Below are positions 10,541 through 19,144 of a stretch of DNA of 64,000 nucleotides, piece after piece. The position numbers were made by a program, and so were the translations under genes. Under the pieces are notes generated by a model, which made no database searches, was not told where the DNA came from, and saw only the letters and a program-made list of their open reading frames with translations. The first letter of the stretch is position 1. Every line of letters begins with the position of its first letter. The DNA lies in assembly GCA_031546825.1 (NCBI GenBank), contig JAVBJU010000023.1, positions 1-64,000 of the forward strand, written 5' to 3'. The DNA comes from Hohaiivirga sp031546825 (GTDB taxonomy: Bacteria > Pseudomonadota > Alphaproteobacteria > Rhizobiales > Beijerinckiaceae).

Positions 10541-11863
10541 TTAAGCTCTGGCGGGTTGTTGTTGCCACACGGTGGCATCAAGCTCACCTTCCTGCTTGGC
10601 CACCACGGCGCTCACCATGATGTCGCCGGTCACATTGATCCAGGTGCGGCCCATGTCTAGCAGGGCGTCGATACCGAGGATCATCGCGTAGGCAGCTGCA
10701 GCGGCTGAGCCAGCGTCAATCTTGAGGCCAACGGAGTCGAGCACCATCAACAGCATGATCGCACCGGAGCCGGGCACACCGGCTGTACCGATAGCGGCGA
10801 GCGTTGCGGTCATCACCACCATGATTTGCTGGTTGAAATTCAACGGCATACCCACGGCATTGGAGATGAACACGGCGCAGATGCCGAGATAGATCGCGGT
10901 GCCGTTCATGTTGATGGTGGCACCAAGCGGCAGCGAGAACGATGCAATGCTACGCGGCACGCCGAGATTTTCTTCGCAGACACGCAATGACACTGGCAAC
11001 GTACCGTTGGACGACCGGGTGACGAAAGCCGTGATCATTGCCTCGCGGGCCCCCTTGAGGAAGGTGACGATGTTGAGGCCAAACGCGCCGAGCAGGAGGC
11101 CGTAGCCAACGATCAGCAACACCACCAATGCCGCATAGAAGGTAAGCGTGGTGAGGAGCAGCGGCCCGACGGCTTTGGGTCCTTGCTGGGCAAAAACCGA
11201 CGAAATCAAGACAAACACACCAATCGGCGCATACTGCATGATACCGCCGACAATCTTATACATGACCTCGGCTGCCGCGCTGGTGATGTCGAACAGCATT
11301 TCCGCGCCCCTGGCGACAGCCTTGTCGCTGGAATCTTTCGCGTAGGACAGAGCGATGCCAAACACCATGGCAAAGAAGATGATCGGAAGAATGTCGCCCT
11401 TGGCCAGCGATTCGAAAATGTTGGTCGGCACAACATTGAGCAGAATGGTGATCATGGACGGCGCACTGGCGCTTTTCGCCACAGCGGCGGCGCTACCGAT
11501 GATGTTCATGCCCGCGCCAGGGTTGGTGAGGGCCGCAAAGCCAAGGCCAAGGACCACCGACACCGCCGACGTGACGATGTAATAAAACAACACCCAGATG
11601 CCAACACGCCCAAGACGGCTTGGCGTGATGCCCGCGGCCCCGGTAATCAGCGAGAAAGCGATCACTGGTACCACGATCATTTTCAGCAGGCGGATGAACA
11701 CGTCACCGAAAAAAGCGGTGCTTGAAACGAATTGTTTTGCAACCTCAGGGCTTCCGAACGTGAGCCCGATGCCTACAACCACACCGGCGACAAGCGCAAC
11801 GATGATACGCAGCAAAAGGCTTGTGCCGAAATACCACCCGAATAAACCATTTCTTGTAGTCAT
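10541..11863 (-). CDS. Dicarboxylate/amino acid:cation symporter (DAACS family)
   Basis: Sodium- or proton-coupled importer of the GltP/DctA type in the inner membrane, for C4-dicarboxylates or acidic amino acids. The 440 residues contain the family helices and signatures: GVVVGIGLTFG, IKLLKMIVVPVIAFSLI-like segment (RLLKMIVVPV), the serine-rich re-entrant loop TRSSNGTLPVSL, and NMNGTAIYLG plus MGRTWINVTGD in the substrate/cation region. The ATG at 11863 follows GGAGG by 8 nt; the frame extends upstream without a better start. The substrate cannot be fixed from sequence. It neighbours a DcuC-type carrier, so C4-dicarboxylate use is plausible. Confidence 0.9.
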   Translation of the reverse strand: MTTRNGLFGWYFGTSLLLRIIVALVAGVVVGIGLTFGSPEVAKQFVSSTAFFGDVFIRLLKMIVVPVIAFSLITGAAGITPSRLGRVGIWVLFYYIVTSAVSVVLGLGFAALTNPGAGMNIIGSAAAVAKSASAPSMITILLNVVPTNIFESLAKGDILPIIFFAMVFGIALSYAKDSSDKAVARGAEMLFDITSAAAEVMYKIVGGIMQYAPIGVFVLISSVFAQQGPKAVGPLLLTTLTFYAALVVLLIVGYGLLLGAFGLNIVTFLKGAREAMITAFVTRSSNGTLPVSLRVCEENLGVPRSIASFSLPLGATINMNGTAIYLGICAVFISNAVGMPLNFNQQIMVVMTATLAAIGTAGVPGSGAIMLLMVLDSVGLKIDAGSAAAAAYAMILGIDALLDMGRTWINVTGDIMVSAVVAKQEGELDATVWQQQPARA

Positions 11864-12167
11864 TATTGTTCCCTCCAGCCTGTACAGCGGCGCGTGATGC
11901 GTAACCGCCCCGCAAGCCAACCCGGGAAACCCGTGTCAGCCGGGCGGCCAAAAAAAATCCATCGCAGCCGAATGAAACCGGCGGGCTCCGACGGATACGA
12001 AGCTCAGGGCGCCCACCTATTATTGGCCGGTTGTTATGGTCCCGGCCTGTTAATGAATAGTATGAATAACAAAAAAAGCCGAACTCCGCGGCGTGACATT
12101 GAGAAGCAGAAAACGCCGGAGGATGATGCCCCGGCGTTTTCAATTTGCGTTGGAATAGAATGTAAAA
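11864..12167. other. Intergenic region between two dicarboxylate transporter genes
   Basis: No gene is supported in these 304 bases. The left part must hold the symporter promoter (the AT-rich stretch near 12045-12075 is the best candidate, but no convincing -35/-10 pair is visible) and the right end holds the dcuC terminator. The middle is GC-rich with no clear repeats. Confidence 0.5.
12110..12140 (-). terminator. Terminator after the DcuC-type gene
   Basis: AAAACGCCGG (12110-12119) pairs perfectly with CCGGCGTTTT (12131-12140); the symmetric A and T flanks would let it act in both directions. It lies 28 bases beyond the stop of the minus-strand carrier gene. Confidence 0.8.
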
Positions 12168-13565
12168 TCAGTAGAACAGCGCGAAATTGACCAGCAAGAT
12201 CGTGACCAGGGCGCCGATCATCGGAATGGCCGTGCGCTTGACCACATCAAACGGCGACACGCCACCCATCCCCGATGCCACCACGATGACAGCGGTGATC
12301 GGCGACATGGCGCGCGCGGCGCTCGCAGCGAAGTGCATGGGCAGCAGCATGGAAGCCGCCGGAATATGGACGTGGGCCGCAATGTCCGGCGTCAGTCGCG
12401 CGAATGAGAAGAACGGCGCATTGCCGGAACCCATCAGGATCGAGCAAACAACAATGATCGCGAACATCAACAGGATCATGCCCGCGCCACCAAAGCCTGA
12501 AACCTTGGCAAAATTGATGAGAGCATCAATGGTGCCGATGGAAGTCAGGCCCTTGGCGAAGGTTTCACCAGCGACAATCAGGGTCACGACATTGGCGAGT
12601 TGAGCGCCCATACCGTCAAAGAAGAACTGGATGTCGGCAAAAACCTTCTTGCCGTCCCAGCACCGCGCATAATCGACGATCATGCCAATCACCATGCCGA
12701 GGATCATCGCCTTGATGACGTCCATCTTGAGGTGAGCCAGTGGCGGTGTGTTGAACACCAGAATGAGCGCCAGCGGAACGATGGGAAGAATGGCGTAGTA
12801 AAGCGGCGCATTCTTGTCTTCGACCTTGCTGCCATCGACAGCAACGACAACGCCTGCCTTAACGACGTGTCCGTCGCGCTTGTCCATCCATTTCTGGGTG
12901 AAATAGTGCAGCACCGCCACAACCGGGATCACCGCCGCCGCCACCGGAACCTGATAATTGAGCCAGTAGGTGAAGAAGTGGATATTGGCGGTATTGGCGG
13001 CGAGGATTGTGCCGGTATCGCTCGGGCTCCAGTCGAGGCAGAGCGTGGTGGCAATGGCCGCAACGGCTGCTAAGCGGCTGACACCGAGAGAAACCAGAAC
13101 CGGGAATACCGTGACCATGAGTAGCATGGCAAGGCCCGAGGCGCTGTTGATGGCGAGACCGAGGAACATGCCGAGCACCCAGGTGCCAGACATGACGAGG
13201 TAGGGCGAATGCAGCTTCATGAGCGGCTTGGACGTCACCTTGACCAGTGCCGTGCTCGCGCCGATGCTGTCCATGTAGCGGGCGAAGCCGCCAACTGCCA
13301 TGATATTCAGACCGAGACCAGCCGCGCGCGAACTCAGCGTCTGCTTGATGAACTCGAAGACATCAAGAATGACCGAACCGGTGCTGTCCTTGGCTGCAAG
13401 GACCTTGGTTTCGGGGTTTAAAATCATCGCGCCAAAAATCAGGACCAAGCCTGCAATGAACAGGATTGTCTGCGGCTTATATTTCTTGACGAGCAGAAAA
13501 CCGACCCAAACAATAACGATGAGGGAAAGTGCTACGCCCGGTAGCGAAAAAACTGATGCATTCAT
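12168..13565 (-). CDS. dcuC: C4-dicarboxylate transporter, DcuC family
   Basis: A 465-residue, highly hydrophobic inner-membrane carrier of the DcuC/YfcC-like ion-transporter group, about the length of E. coli DcuC (461). Matching stretches include LGLNIMAVGGFARYMD, WVLGMFLGLAINSASGLAMLLM, CLDWSPSDTG and LMGSGNAPFFSFARL. E. coli DcuC mainly exports succinate in fermenting cells; direction and substrate here are inferred. The start ATG at 13565 opens directly into a membrane segment. It is on the same strand as the symporter but is separated from it by a terminator. Confidence 0.88.
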   Translation of the reverse strand: MNASVFSLPGVALSLIVIVWVGFLLVKKYKPQTILFIAGLVLIFGAMILNPETKVLAAKDSTGSVILDVFEFIKQTLSSRAAGLGLNIMAVGGFARYMDSIGASTALVKVTSKPLMKLHSPYLVMSGTWVLGMFLGLAINSASGLAMLLMVTVFPVLVSLGVSRLAAVAAIATTLCLDWSPSDTGTILAANTANIHFFTYWLNYQVPVAAAVIPVVAVLHYFTQKWMDKRDGHVVKAGVVVAVDGSKVEDKNAPLYYAILPIVPLALILVFNTPPLAHLKMDVIKAMILGMVIGMIVDYARCWDGKKVFADIQFFFDGMGAQLANVVTLIVAGETFAKGLTSIGTIDALINFAKVSGFGGAGMILLMFAIIVVCSILMGSGNAPFFSFARLTPDIAAHVHIPAASMLLPMHFAASAARAMSPITAVIVVASGMGGVSPFDVVKRTAIPMIGALVTILLVNFALFY

Positions 13566-13827
13566 CTGCCCAACCCCTACTTTAGATTACTATGCCTGCT
13601 ATAGCTTTATTATGCTCATCAGGCAATGCACGGCTGGTATTTTGCCGCCCGCGTGCCCGGCTCATCATGCATGGGCCGCACCTCTCTCTTCGGGCCAAAA
13701 ACGTTTGATCTGTAACATTTTCTCATCAACTGTGATGGTATGTCTGCGCCTCCATGCTTGACCTTGCCGCGCTGGGCTGCTTTCTGCGAGAATAAACAAG
13801 AATGGCATCTGATAAGGCTTTACCCCC

Positions 13828-15180
13828 ATGGCACGTAAATATTTTGGCACCGACGGCATCCGCGGACGCGCCAACGGCCTGATCACCTCAACGCTGGCCC
13901 TCAAGGTCGGCCAGGCTGCCGGGCTTGCCTTCAACCGCGGCGACCACCGCCACCGGGTGGTGATCGGCAAAGATACGCGCCTGTCGGGCTACATGATCGA
14001 GAACGCGCTGGTCGCGGGCTTCACCTCGGTCGGTGTTGATGTGATGCAGCTTGGGCCGATGCCGACCCCGGGTGTGGCCATGCTGACCCGCTCGATGCGG
14101 TGCGATCTCGGCGTGATGATTTCGGCCTCGCACAATTCCTATGAGGATAACGGCATCAAGCTGTTCGGCCCCGACGGCTACAAACTGTCGGATGAGGTGG
14201 AAATCGCCATCGAAAAGCTGATTGATCAGGATATCACAAGGCAGTTGGCCGACGCCGCCAATCTCGGTCGCGCCAAGCGCATCGACAGCGTCCACGCCCG
14301 CTATATTGAATTTGCCAAACGCAGCCTGCCGCGCCAGCTTGAGCTTGAAGGCATGCGCGTTGTGCTCGATTGCGCCAATGGCGCCGCTTATAAGGTTGCC
14401 CCCGAAACCCTGTGGGAAATGGGCGCGGAAGTCATCACCATTGGCGTTGAGCCGGACGGCTTCAATATCAACCGCGATGTCGGCTCCACCGCCCCCGCCG
14501 CCCTCATCGCCAAAGTGCGGGAACTGCGCGCCGATATCGGCATCGCCCTTGATGGCGACGCGGACCGGGTGCTAATTGTGGATGAGCATGGCGAGGTCAT
14601 CGACGGCGACCAGGTGATGGCGACCATCGCCCGGGCCTGGAAGGAAGAGGGACTGCTGTCGAAGCCCGGCATCGTCTCCACCGTAATGTCCAATCTCGGC
14701 CTTGAACGCTTCCTGAAAGACCATGGCCTGACGCTTGAGCGCACAGCGGTGGGAGATCGTTATGTGCTCGAATGTATGCGCAGCAAGGGCTATAATTTCG
14801 GCGGCGAGCAATCCGGCCACATGATCATGTCAGATTACTCAACCACCGGCGACGGACTGTTGGCGGCGCTGCATCTGCTGGCCGTCATCAAAAGCTCTGG
14901 CCGCACCGCCAGCGAAGTCTGCCATTGTTTCGAGCCTCTGCCCCAGATTCTTAAAAACATCCGCTATGCCGCCGGTGCGCCGCTGAAGGATGACAAGGTC
15001 ATCGCTGCCATCGCCGCCGGTGAGGAAAAGCTGGGCCGCACGGGCCGCCTCGTCATCCGCCCATCCGGCACCGAGCCATTGATCCGCGTGATGGGCGAGG
15101 GCGAAAATAGCACACTGGTCAATGCGGTCGTTGATGATATTGTGGCTGCTGTTTCATCTGTGGCACAGTCGAATGCCTGA
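13828..15180 (+). CDS. glmM: Phosphoglucosamine mutase GlmM
   Basis: GlmM converts glucosamine-6-phosphate to glucosamine-1-phosphate for UDP-GlcNAc, peptidoglycan and LPS. The 450 residues show the family start (KYFGTDGIRGRAN), the phosphoserine loop SASHNSYEDNGIK (active Ser about 101), the metal-binding DGDADR (242-247), the sugar-binding GGEQSGH, and the C-terminal phosphate-binding RPSGTEPLIRVM. In many relatives glmM directly follows ftsH; here about 6.7 kb of minus-strand genes lie between. Confidence 0.98.
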   Translation: MARKYFGTDGIRGRANGLITSTLALKVGQAAGLAFNRGDHRHRVVIGKDTRLSGYMIENALVAGFTSVGVDVMQLGPMPTPGVAMLTRSMRCDLGVMISASHNSYEDNGIKLFGPDGYKLSDEVEIAIEKLIDQDITRQLADAANLGRAKRIDSVHARYIEFAKRSLPRQLELEGMRVVLDCANGAAYKVAPETLWEMGAEVITIGVEPDGFNINRDVGSTAPAALIAKVRELRADIGIALDGDADRVLIVDEHGEVIDGDQVMATIARAWKEEGLLSKPGIVSTVMSNLGLERFLKDHGLTLERTAVGDRYVLECMRSKGYNFGGEQSGHMIMSDYSTTGDGLLAALHLLAVIKSSGRTASEVCHCFEPLPQILKNIRYAAGAPLKDDKVIAAIAAGEEKLGRTGRLVIRPSGTEPLIRVMGEGENSTLVNAVVDDIVAAVSSVAQSNA

Positions 15181-15253
15181 TCCGCGACGCTTCCGGTACC
15201 GTGATCCGTTTGGAGTTCAGCGGTTTAACCAGTGCAAATAGTATAGGTCGATA

Positions 15254-15964
15254 ATGACGGCACAAAAGACAGCCAAAGTGCAGCGCCCGATGAATGCCTC
15301 GCGGCGCATCTATCTGATTTTGCGCCAACGCATCGTCGACATGGTCCTTTTGCCCGGCGAGCGCGTGGTGGAGCACGATATCGCCGCGGAACTCGGCACC
15401 AGCCGCACGCCAGTGCATGAAGCCGTCCAGCGCCTCGCCGAAGAAGGCCTGATCGAAGTGCGCCCCCGCGTCGGCACCTTTGTGTCACGCATCCCTCTCG
15501 ACGGGCTCGAAGAGGCGATGCTGGTGCGAACCGCTCTGGAAGCAGCGGTGATCAGCAAGGCGATTGAGCGGGCCACCCCGGAAATGCTTGCAAAATTGCG
15601 GGCCATTCTGACTGAGCAGGCGGATTTCGTTGCAGCGGGCGACCAGAAGGGGTTTCACTTCACCGATGAGGCGTTCCATGAGTGTCTCGCCGAAGCCGCC
15701 CAGCACCCCGGAATCTGGCCGATCATTCTGCAAGCGAAAACCCAGATCGATCGCTATCGTCGCCTGACCCTTGAGGTTCCGGGGCGGATGCAGCAGGTGC
15801 TGGTCGAGCACGGTGCCATCCTCGACACCCTCTCTCGCCGCGACGGCACCGGCGCGCAGGATGCCATGAAAAACCACATGGCGCATCTGCTGCCTGGCAT
15901 CGAGGATGCCCAGCAGCGTCACCCGGATTACTTCACCGGCCCTGCTCCCCGCACAGCACAGTAA
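15254..15964 (+). CDS. GntR-family regulator (FadR subfamily), probably of hexuronate genes
   Basis: A 236-residue transcription factor: N-terminal winged helix (about 14-78; LLPGERVVEHDIAAELGTSRTPV and ALQRL-like VQRLAEEGLIEVRPRVGTFV) followed by an all-helical FCD ligand domain (about 95-220) with HFTDEAFHECLAEAA and HGAILDTL contributing likely metal-ligand residues. Its role as the hexuronate regulator (UxuR/ExuR-like) is inferred from its position facing the TRAP transporter and the uxaBAC genes. It sits 73 bp after glmM and may partly be read through from it. Confidence 0.85.
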   Translation: MTAQKTAKVQRPMNASRRIYLILRQRIVDMVLLPGERVVEHDIAAELGTSRTPVHEAVQRLAEEGLIEVRPRVGTFVSRIPLDGLEEAMLVRTALEAAVISKAIERATPEMLAKLRAILTEQADFVAAGDQKGFHFTDEAFHECLAEAAQHPGIWPIILQAKTQIDRYRRLTLEVPGRMQQVLVEHGAILDTLSRRDGTGAQDAMKNHMAHLLPGIEDAQQRHPDYFTGPAPRTAQ

Positions 15965-15974
15965 GCACATGAAA

Positions 15975-16036
15975 GGCACGTCACGTGCCATGAAAAAGGA
16001 GTGAAACGCCCTTCAATCGAAAGGCTTTTCACTCCT
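15975..16036. terminator. Convergent terminator region between the GntR gene and dctM
   Basis: Two inverted repeats: GGCACG-TCA-CGTGCC (15975-15989) and a 10-bp perfect AGGAGTGAAA / TTTCACTCCT pair (15997-16036) whose arms carry a further GCC..GGC pairing. It lies between the 3' ends of converging genes. There is no long T run, so efficiency is uncertain. Confidence 0.6.
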
Positions 16037-16088
16037 GTGTTTCGTGCGCCCCCGGCATCAGCCGCGGATGCATTTGGGGACACCGGTG

Positions 16089-17375
16089 TTATTGGTAGCC
16101 AAACAGATTGGGGATGAACAGCGAGACTTCCGGAATGAAAGTCACCGCAAACATCACCACCATCAGTGCCAGGTAGAACGGCAGGATGGACTTCATCACC
16201 TTTTCAACCGAAATGCCGGCGATGGCGCAGCCGATGAACTGCGTGGTGCCCACCGGCGGGGTGTTCAAGCCCAGCGCACAGTTCAACAACATCATGATGC
16301 CGAACTGGGTCGGTCCCATGCCGAACTTCATGCAGATCGGCAAGAAGATCGGCGTACAGACCAGAATGGTCGGAGCCATGTCGAGGAACGTTCCGAGCAG
16401 GAACAGGATGATGTTGATCATCAAGAAGATCATCCATGGGTTGGTCGAAATGGCAGCCAGGGCGCCGCCGGTCAGCTCGGCAATCTGGTAATAGGCGATG
16501 AAATAACCGAAGGTGGCTGAGATGCCGATCAGCGCCAGCACCACACCGGTCTTCTTCACTGTATGGGCCAGTGCCGCCACGAACTGGTCAAACGACAGGC
16601 TGCGATAGACCAGCGTTGTCAGCAGCAAGGCATAGAGCACGGCAATGGACGCAGATTCTGTCGCCGTGAACACGCCGCTCAGAATGCCGCTTACGATGAT
16701 CACCACCACGAACAGGCCAGGCCCCGCTGCCGCAAAGGTGCGGAATACGGCAGGCCAGCCGGGGAAGATGCCAGCCGGATACCCGCGCTTGCGGGCAACG
16801 TAATAAGCCGCCCCGAGGTTGCAGATCATCAGGATGATGGCTGGCATGACACCTGCGAGGATCAATGCCGTAACCGAACTGGCACCGCCGCAGGCCAGGG
16901 TATAGATGATGATATTATGCGAGGTCGGCATGAGTGCGCCGACCAATGATGCGTGGGTGGTCACGTTCACCGCGTAATCGGCGTCATACCCTTCCTTTAC
17001 CATCGTCGGGATGAGAACACCGCCCATGGCCGACACGTCGGCAACCGGCGAGCCGGAGACGCCACCGAACAGGGTACAGGCCACCACATTGGCCATGCCG
17101 AGGCCGCCCTTGATGTGACCGGCCAGCGCCTTGGCAAAATTGACGATGCGGTCGGCAATGCCGCCGAGCAACATCAGTTCACCGGCAAAAATGAAAAACG
17201 GAATCGCGAGAAAGGTGAAAACCTGCATCCCGCCGGTCATTTTCTGGAAAACGATGGCCATGGGCAGGCCTTCATAGAAAACGCAGGCAACCGCCGAAAT
17301 GCCGATGGCAAAGACCACCGGGACACCGATGACCAGCGCGATGAAGAAGACCACAGAGAGAATTATCAATGCCAT
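16089..17375 (-). CDS. dctM: TRAP transporter large permease DctM, hexuronate-type
   Basis: The large membrane subunit of a tripartite ATP-independent periplasmic transporter, which drives uptake with the sodium gradient. The 428 residues are nearly all hydrophobic helices with the family stretches GVPVVFAIGISA, LAIPFFIFAGELM, FGGVSGSPVADVSAMG and LGLNTPPVGTTQF. It starts inside the 3' end of dctQ (10-base overlap), so translation is probably coupled. Substrate assignment to hexuronates comes from the adjoining uxaBAC genes. Confidence 0.94.
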   Translation of the reverse strand: MALIILSVVFFIALVIGVPVVFAIGISAVACVFYEGLPMAIVFQKMTGGMQVFTFLAIPFFIFAGELMLLGGIADRIVNFAKALAGHIKGGLGMANVVACTLFGGVSGSPVADVSAMGGVLIPTMVKEGYDADYAVNVTTHASLVGALMPTSHNIIIYTLACGGASSVTALILAGVMPAIILMICNLGAAYYVARKRGYPAGIFPGWPAVFRTFAAAGPGLFVVVIIVSGILSGVFTATESASIAVLYALLLTTLVYRSLSFDQFVAALAHTVKKTGVVLALIGISATFGYFIAYYQIAELTGGALAAISTNPWMIFLMINIILFLLGTFLDMAPTILVCTPIFLPICMKFGMGPTQFGIMMLLNCALGLNTPPVGTTQFIGCAIAGISVEKVMKSILPFYLALMVVMFAVTFIPEVSLFIPNLFGYQ

Positions 17376-17854
17376 GATGGTACGATCTCCCGGCCCTTGA
17401 TTAAAGCGACGATATGTTCCACCGAGAACAAAGCGATCAGAACGCCTGCAATCACAAGAGGCAGGTTAAACAACCCTTCCGGAAGCGGAAGTGAAGGAAT
17501 GTTCTGATGCCATTTATTCATGGCGAGTAGCCAGCTGTAATAGCTCATGTACAGGCCGAATAACGCAACAGCGGCATGGATGAATATTTCGAGCCAGCTT
17601 TTGTAAGGTTGCGGGCAGATTGCCAGCAGCGATTCCATCCCGATATGACCGGCGTCGCGCACTCCGACCGCGGTTCCGAACATCGTGACGTATGCAATGA
17701 GCACCAAGGCAAGGGTTTCCGCCCATGTCGGGGTGTCGTTCAGAACCCAACGACCAAAGACCTGATAGAGAACACACAAAATAACGAGGCCAAGACCGAA
17801 TGTTGCGATTATCAGGCTTATCTTTGATAGTAGTGCGCAGATTTTTGTAAGCAT
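17366..17854 (-). CDS. dctQ: TRAP transporter small permease DctQ
   Basis: The small four-helix subunit that pairs with DctM. The 162 residues contain four hydrophobic segments and the family signature region ALVLIAYVTMFGTAVGVRDAGHIG. It overlaps dctM by 10 bases and is separated from dctP by a GC-rich hairpin, the usual arrangement that makes binding protein in excess over the membrane subunits. Confidence 0.92.
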   Translation of the reverse strand: MLTKICALLSKISLIIATFGLGLVILCVLYQVFGRWVLNDTPTWAETLALVLIAYVTMFGTAVGVRDAGHIGMESLLAICPQPYKSWLEIFIHAAVALFGLYMSYYSWLLAMNKWHQNIPSLPLPEGLFNLPLVIAGVLIALFSVEHIVALIKGREIVPSWH

Positions 17855-17891
17855 ATCTGCGATCCCTTACTTACTTGAGAAACAGGAAGAC

Positions 17892-17915
17892 CCGGCGCGC
17901 ATGTCCGCGCGCCGG
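17892..17915 (-). terminator. Intercistronic hairpin between dctP and dctQ
   Basis: CCGGCGCGC-ATGTCC-GCGCGCCGG is a perfect 9-bp stem just after the dctP stop and lacks a T run. It is better read as an attenuator or mRNA-stabilising hairpin that raises dctP above dctQM than as a full terminator. Confidence 0.7.
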
Positions 17916-17927
17916 TACGACTTCTTA

Positions 17928-18905
17928 TTATTCCTTGATGTCCTGAATGCCCTTGACGAGGCTCTTCATTTTGTCGGTTTTGAGGAATTTCTCATAGACA
18001 GGACCCATCGCATCCTGGAATTCCTTCTTGTTGGATTCCACAATGGTGCTACCGGCCTTCACAACGATGTCATAGGAAACCTTTTCGCGGTCCGCCCAGG
18101 ATTTGCGTTGGACATCCACGGATGCCTTAGCAGCTGCACGCACGGCTTTCTGATCCTCCGGAGAAAGCTTGTCCCAGATGATCTTTGAAATGATAACCAC
18201 TTCCGGGTTCATCAGATGCTCGGTCTTGTTATAGAATTTTGCGGCCTCAAAATGCTTTCCGCTTTCGTAAGACGGATAGTTATTCTCGGCGGCATCGACC
18301 AGACCGGTGCGTAAGGCGGTATAAACTTCACCCATCGGCATCGGAGTTGGATTGGCTCCCATGGCATTGACCATAGCGACCATCACGTCGGATTGCTGAA
18401 CGCGTAGTTTCAGGCCCTTGGCATCGGCCAACGTCTTGATGGGGCGCTTGGAATAGATCGAGCGTGAGCCGCTATCGTAATATGCAAGGCCGATATAGCC
18501 TTTATCGTTGCACGAACTCAGAATTTCCATGCCGACATCGCTATCGAGCGCCTTGTGCAGATGTGCAGTGGAGCGGAACAGGAAGGGCAGGCTCGGGATA
18601 ATGGTCTCTTCACAGATGTTATTCATCAGGTTCAAGGGAACCCTGGCCATGGCGAGCGCACCGATCTTGACCTGCTCAATCACCTCTTTTTCCGAACCAA
18701 GCGTACCATTGGTATAGACCCGCATCGTCAGACGATTATCGGTACTTTTAGCAAGGGTGGCTCCCATGGCCTTCAGGCCAATTGCCGTGGGGTAGTCGTC
18801 ACCCCAGATTTCAGAAACCTTGAACTCCATCTTTGTTTGAGCCGCCGCCGGACCAATCAGGCCGACACCGAGTGCCAGAGCAACAATGAATTTAGATACA
18901 CGCAT
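17928..18905 (-). CDS. dctP: TRAP transporter substrate-binding protein DctP, hexuronate-type
   Basis: Periplasmic receptor of the TRAP system. The 325 residues begin with a clear signal peptide (FIVALALGVGLIGPAAAQ) and continue with the DctP fold: GTLGSEKEVIEQVKIGALAMA, a GLKLRVQQSDV motif with the conserved arginine that contacts the substrate carboxylate, PTPMPMGEVYTALRTGLVDAAENNYPS (split here by the mature domain hinge). The ATG follows AGGAG by 8 nt. As the first gene of dctPQM it sets their expression; 239 bp separate it from uxaB. Confidence 0.93.
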   Translation of the reverse strand: MRVSKFIVALALGVGLIGPAAAQTKMEFKVSEIWGDDYPTAIGLKAMGATLAKSTDNRLTMRVYTNGTLGSEKEVIEQVKIGALAMARVPLNLMNNICEETIIPSLPFLFRSTAHLHKALDSDVGMEILSSCNDKGYIGLAYYDSGSRSIYSKRPIKTLADAKGLKLRVQQSDVMVAMVNAMGANPTPMPMGEVYTALRTGLVDAAENNYPSYESGKHFEAAKFYNKTEHLMNPEVVIISKIIWDKLSPEDQKAVRAAAKASVDVQRKSWADREKVSYDIVVKAGSTIVESNKKEFQDAMGPVYEKFLKTDKMKSLVKGIQDIKE

Positions 18906-19007
18906 ATTTCAGTCTCCTATTAGAAGGTTTACTTACTCGCTACGCCGACCTTTTCTTGAACCGGCTTTTATTCCAGTTCGGCTGACCTCTCTTTAATTCT
19001 TCCCATC

Positions 19008-19028
19008 TCATAATTAGCGATCTTATGA
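19008..19028. promoter_or_regulatory. Candidate operator upstream of dctP
   Basis: TCATAA-N9-TTATGA is a perfect 6-bp inverted repeat about 100 bp before dctP, in the AT-rich gap after uxaB. Position suits a GntR-type operator, but the motif is short and has no second perfect copy in the window. Confidence 0.35.
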
Positions 19029-19144
19029 TTTTCTTAAAGTGCTAATTTAAGCGATATTACCTTGAGTTTTACGTTTCGTCCCATTTGCTTCTGGGCTGTA
19101 CCCTGTTCCCATGTGGAAATCTAATAAGTACCGGCCACAAGCCT

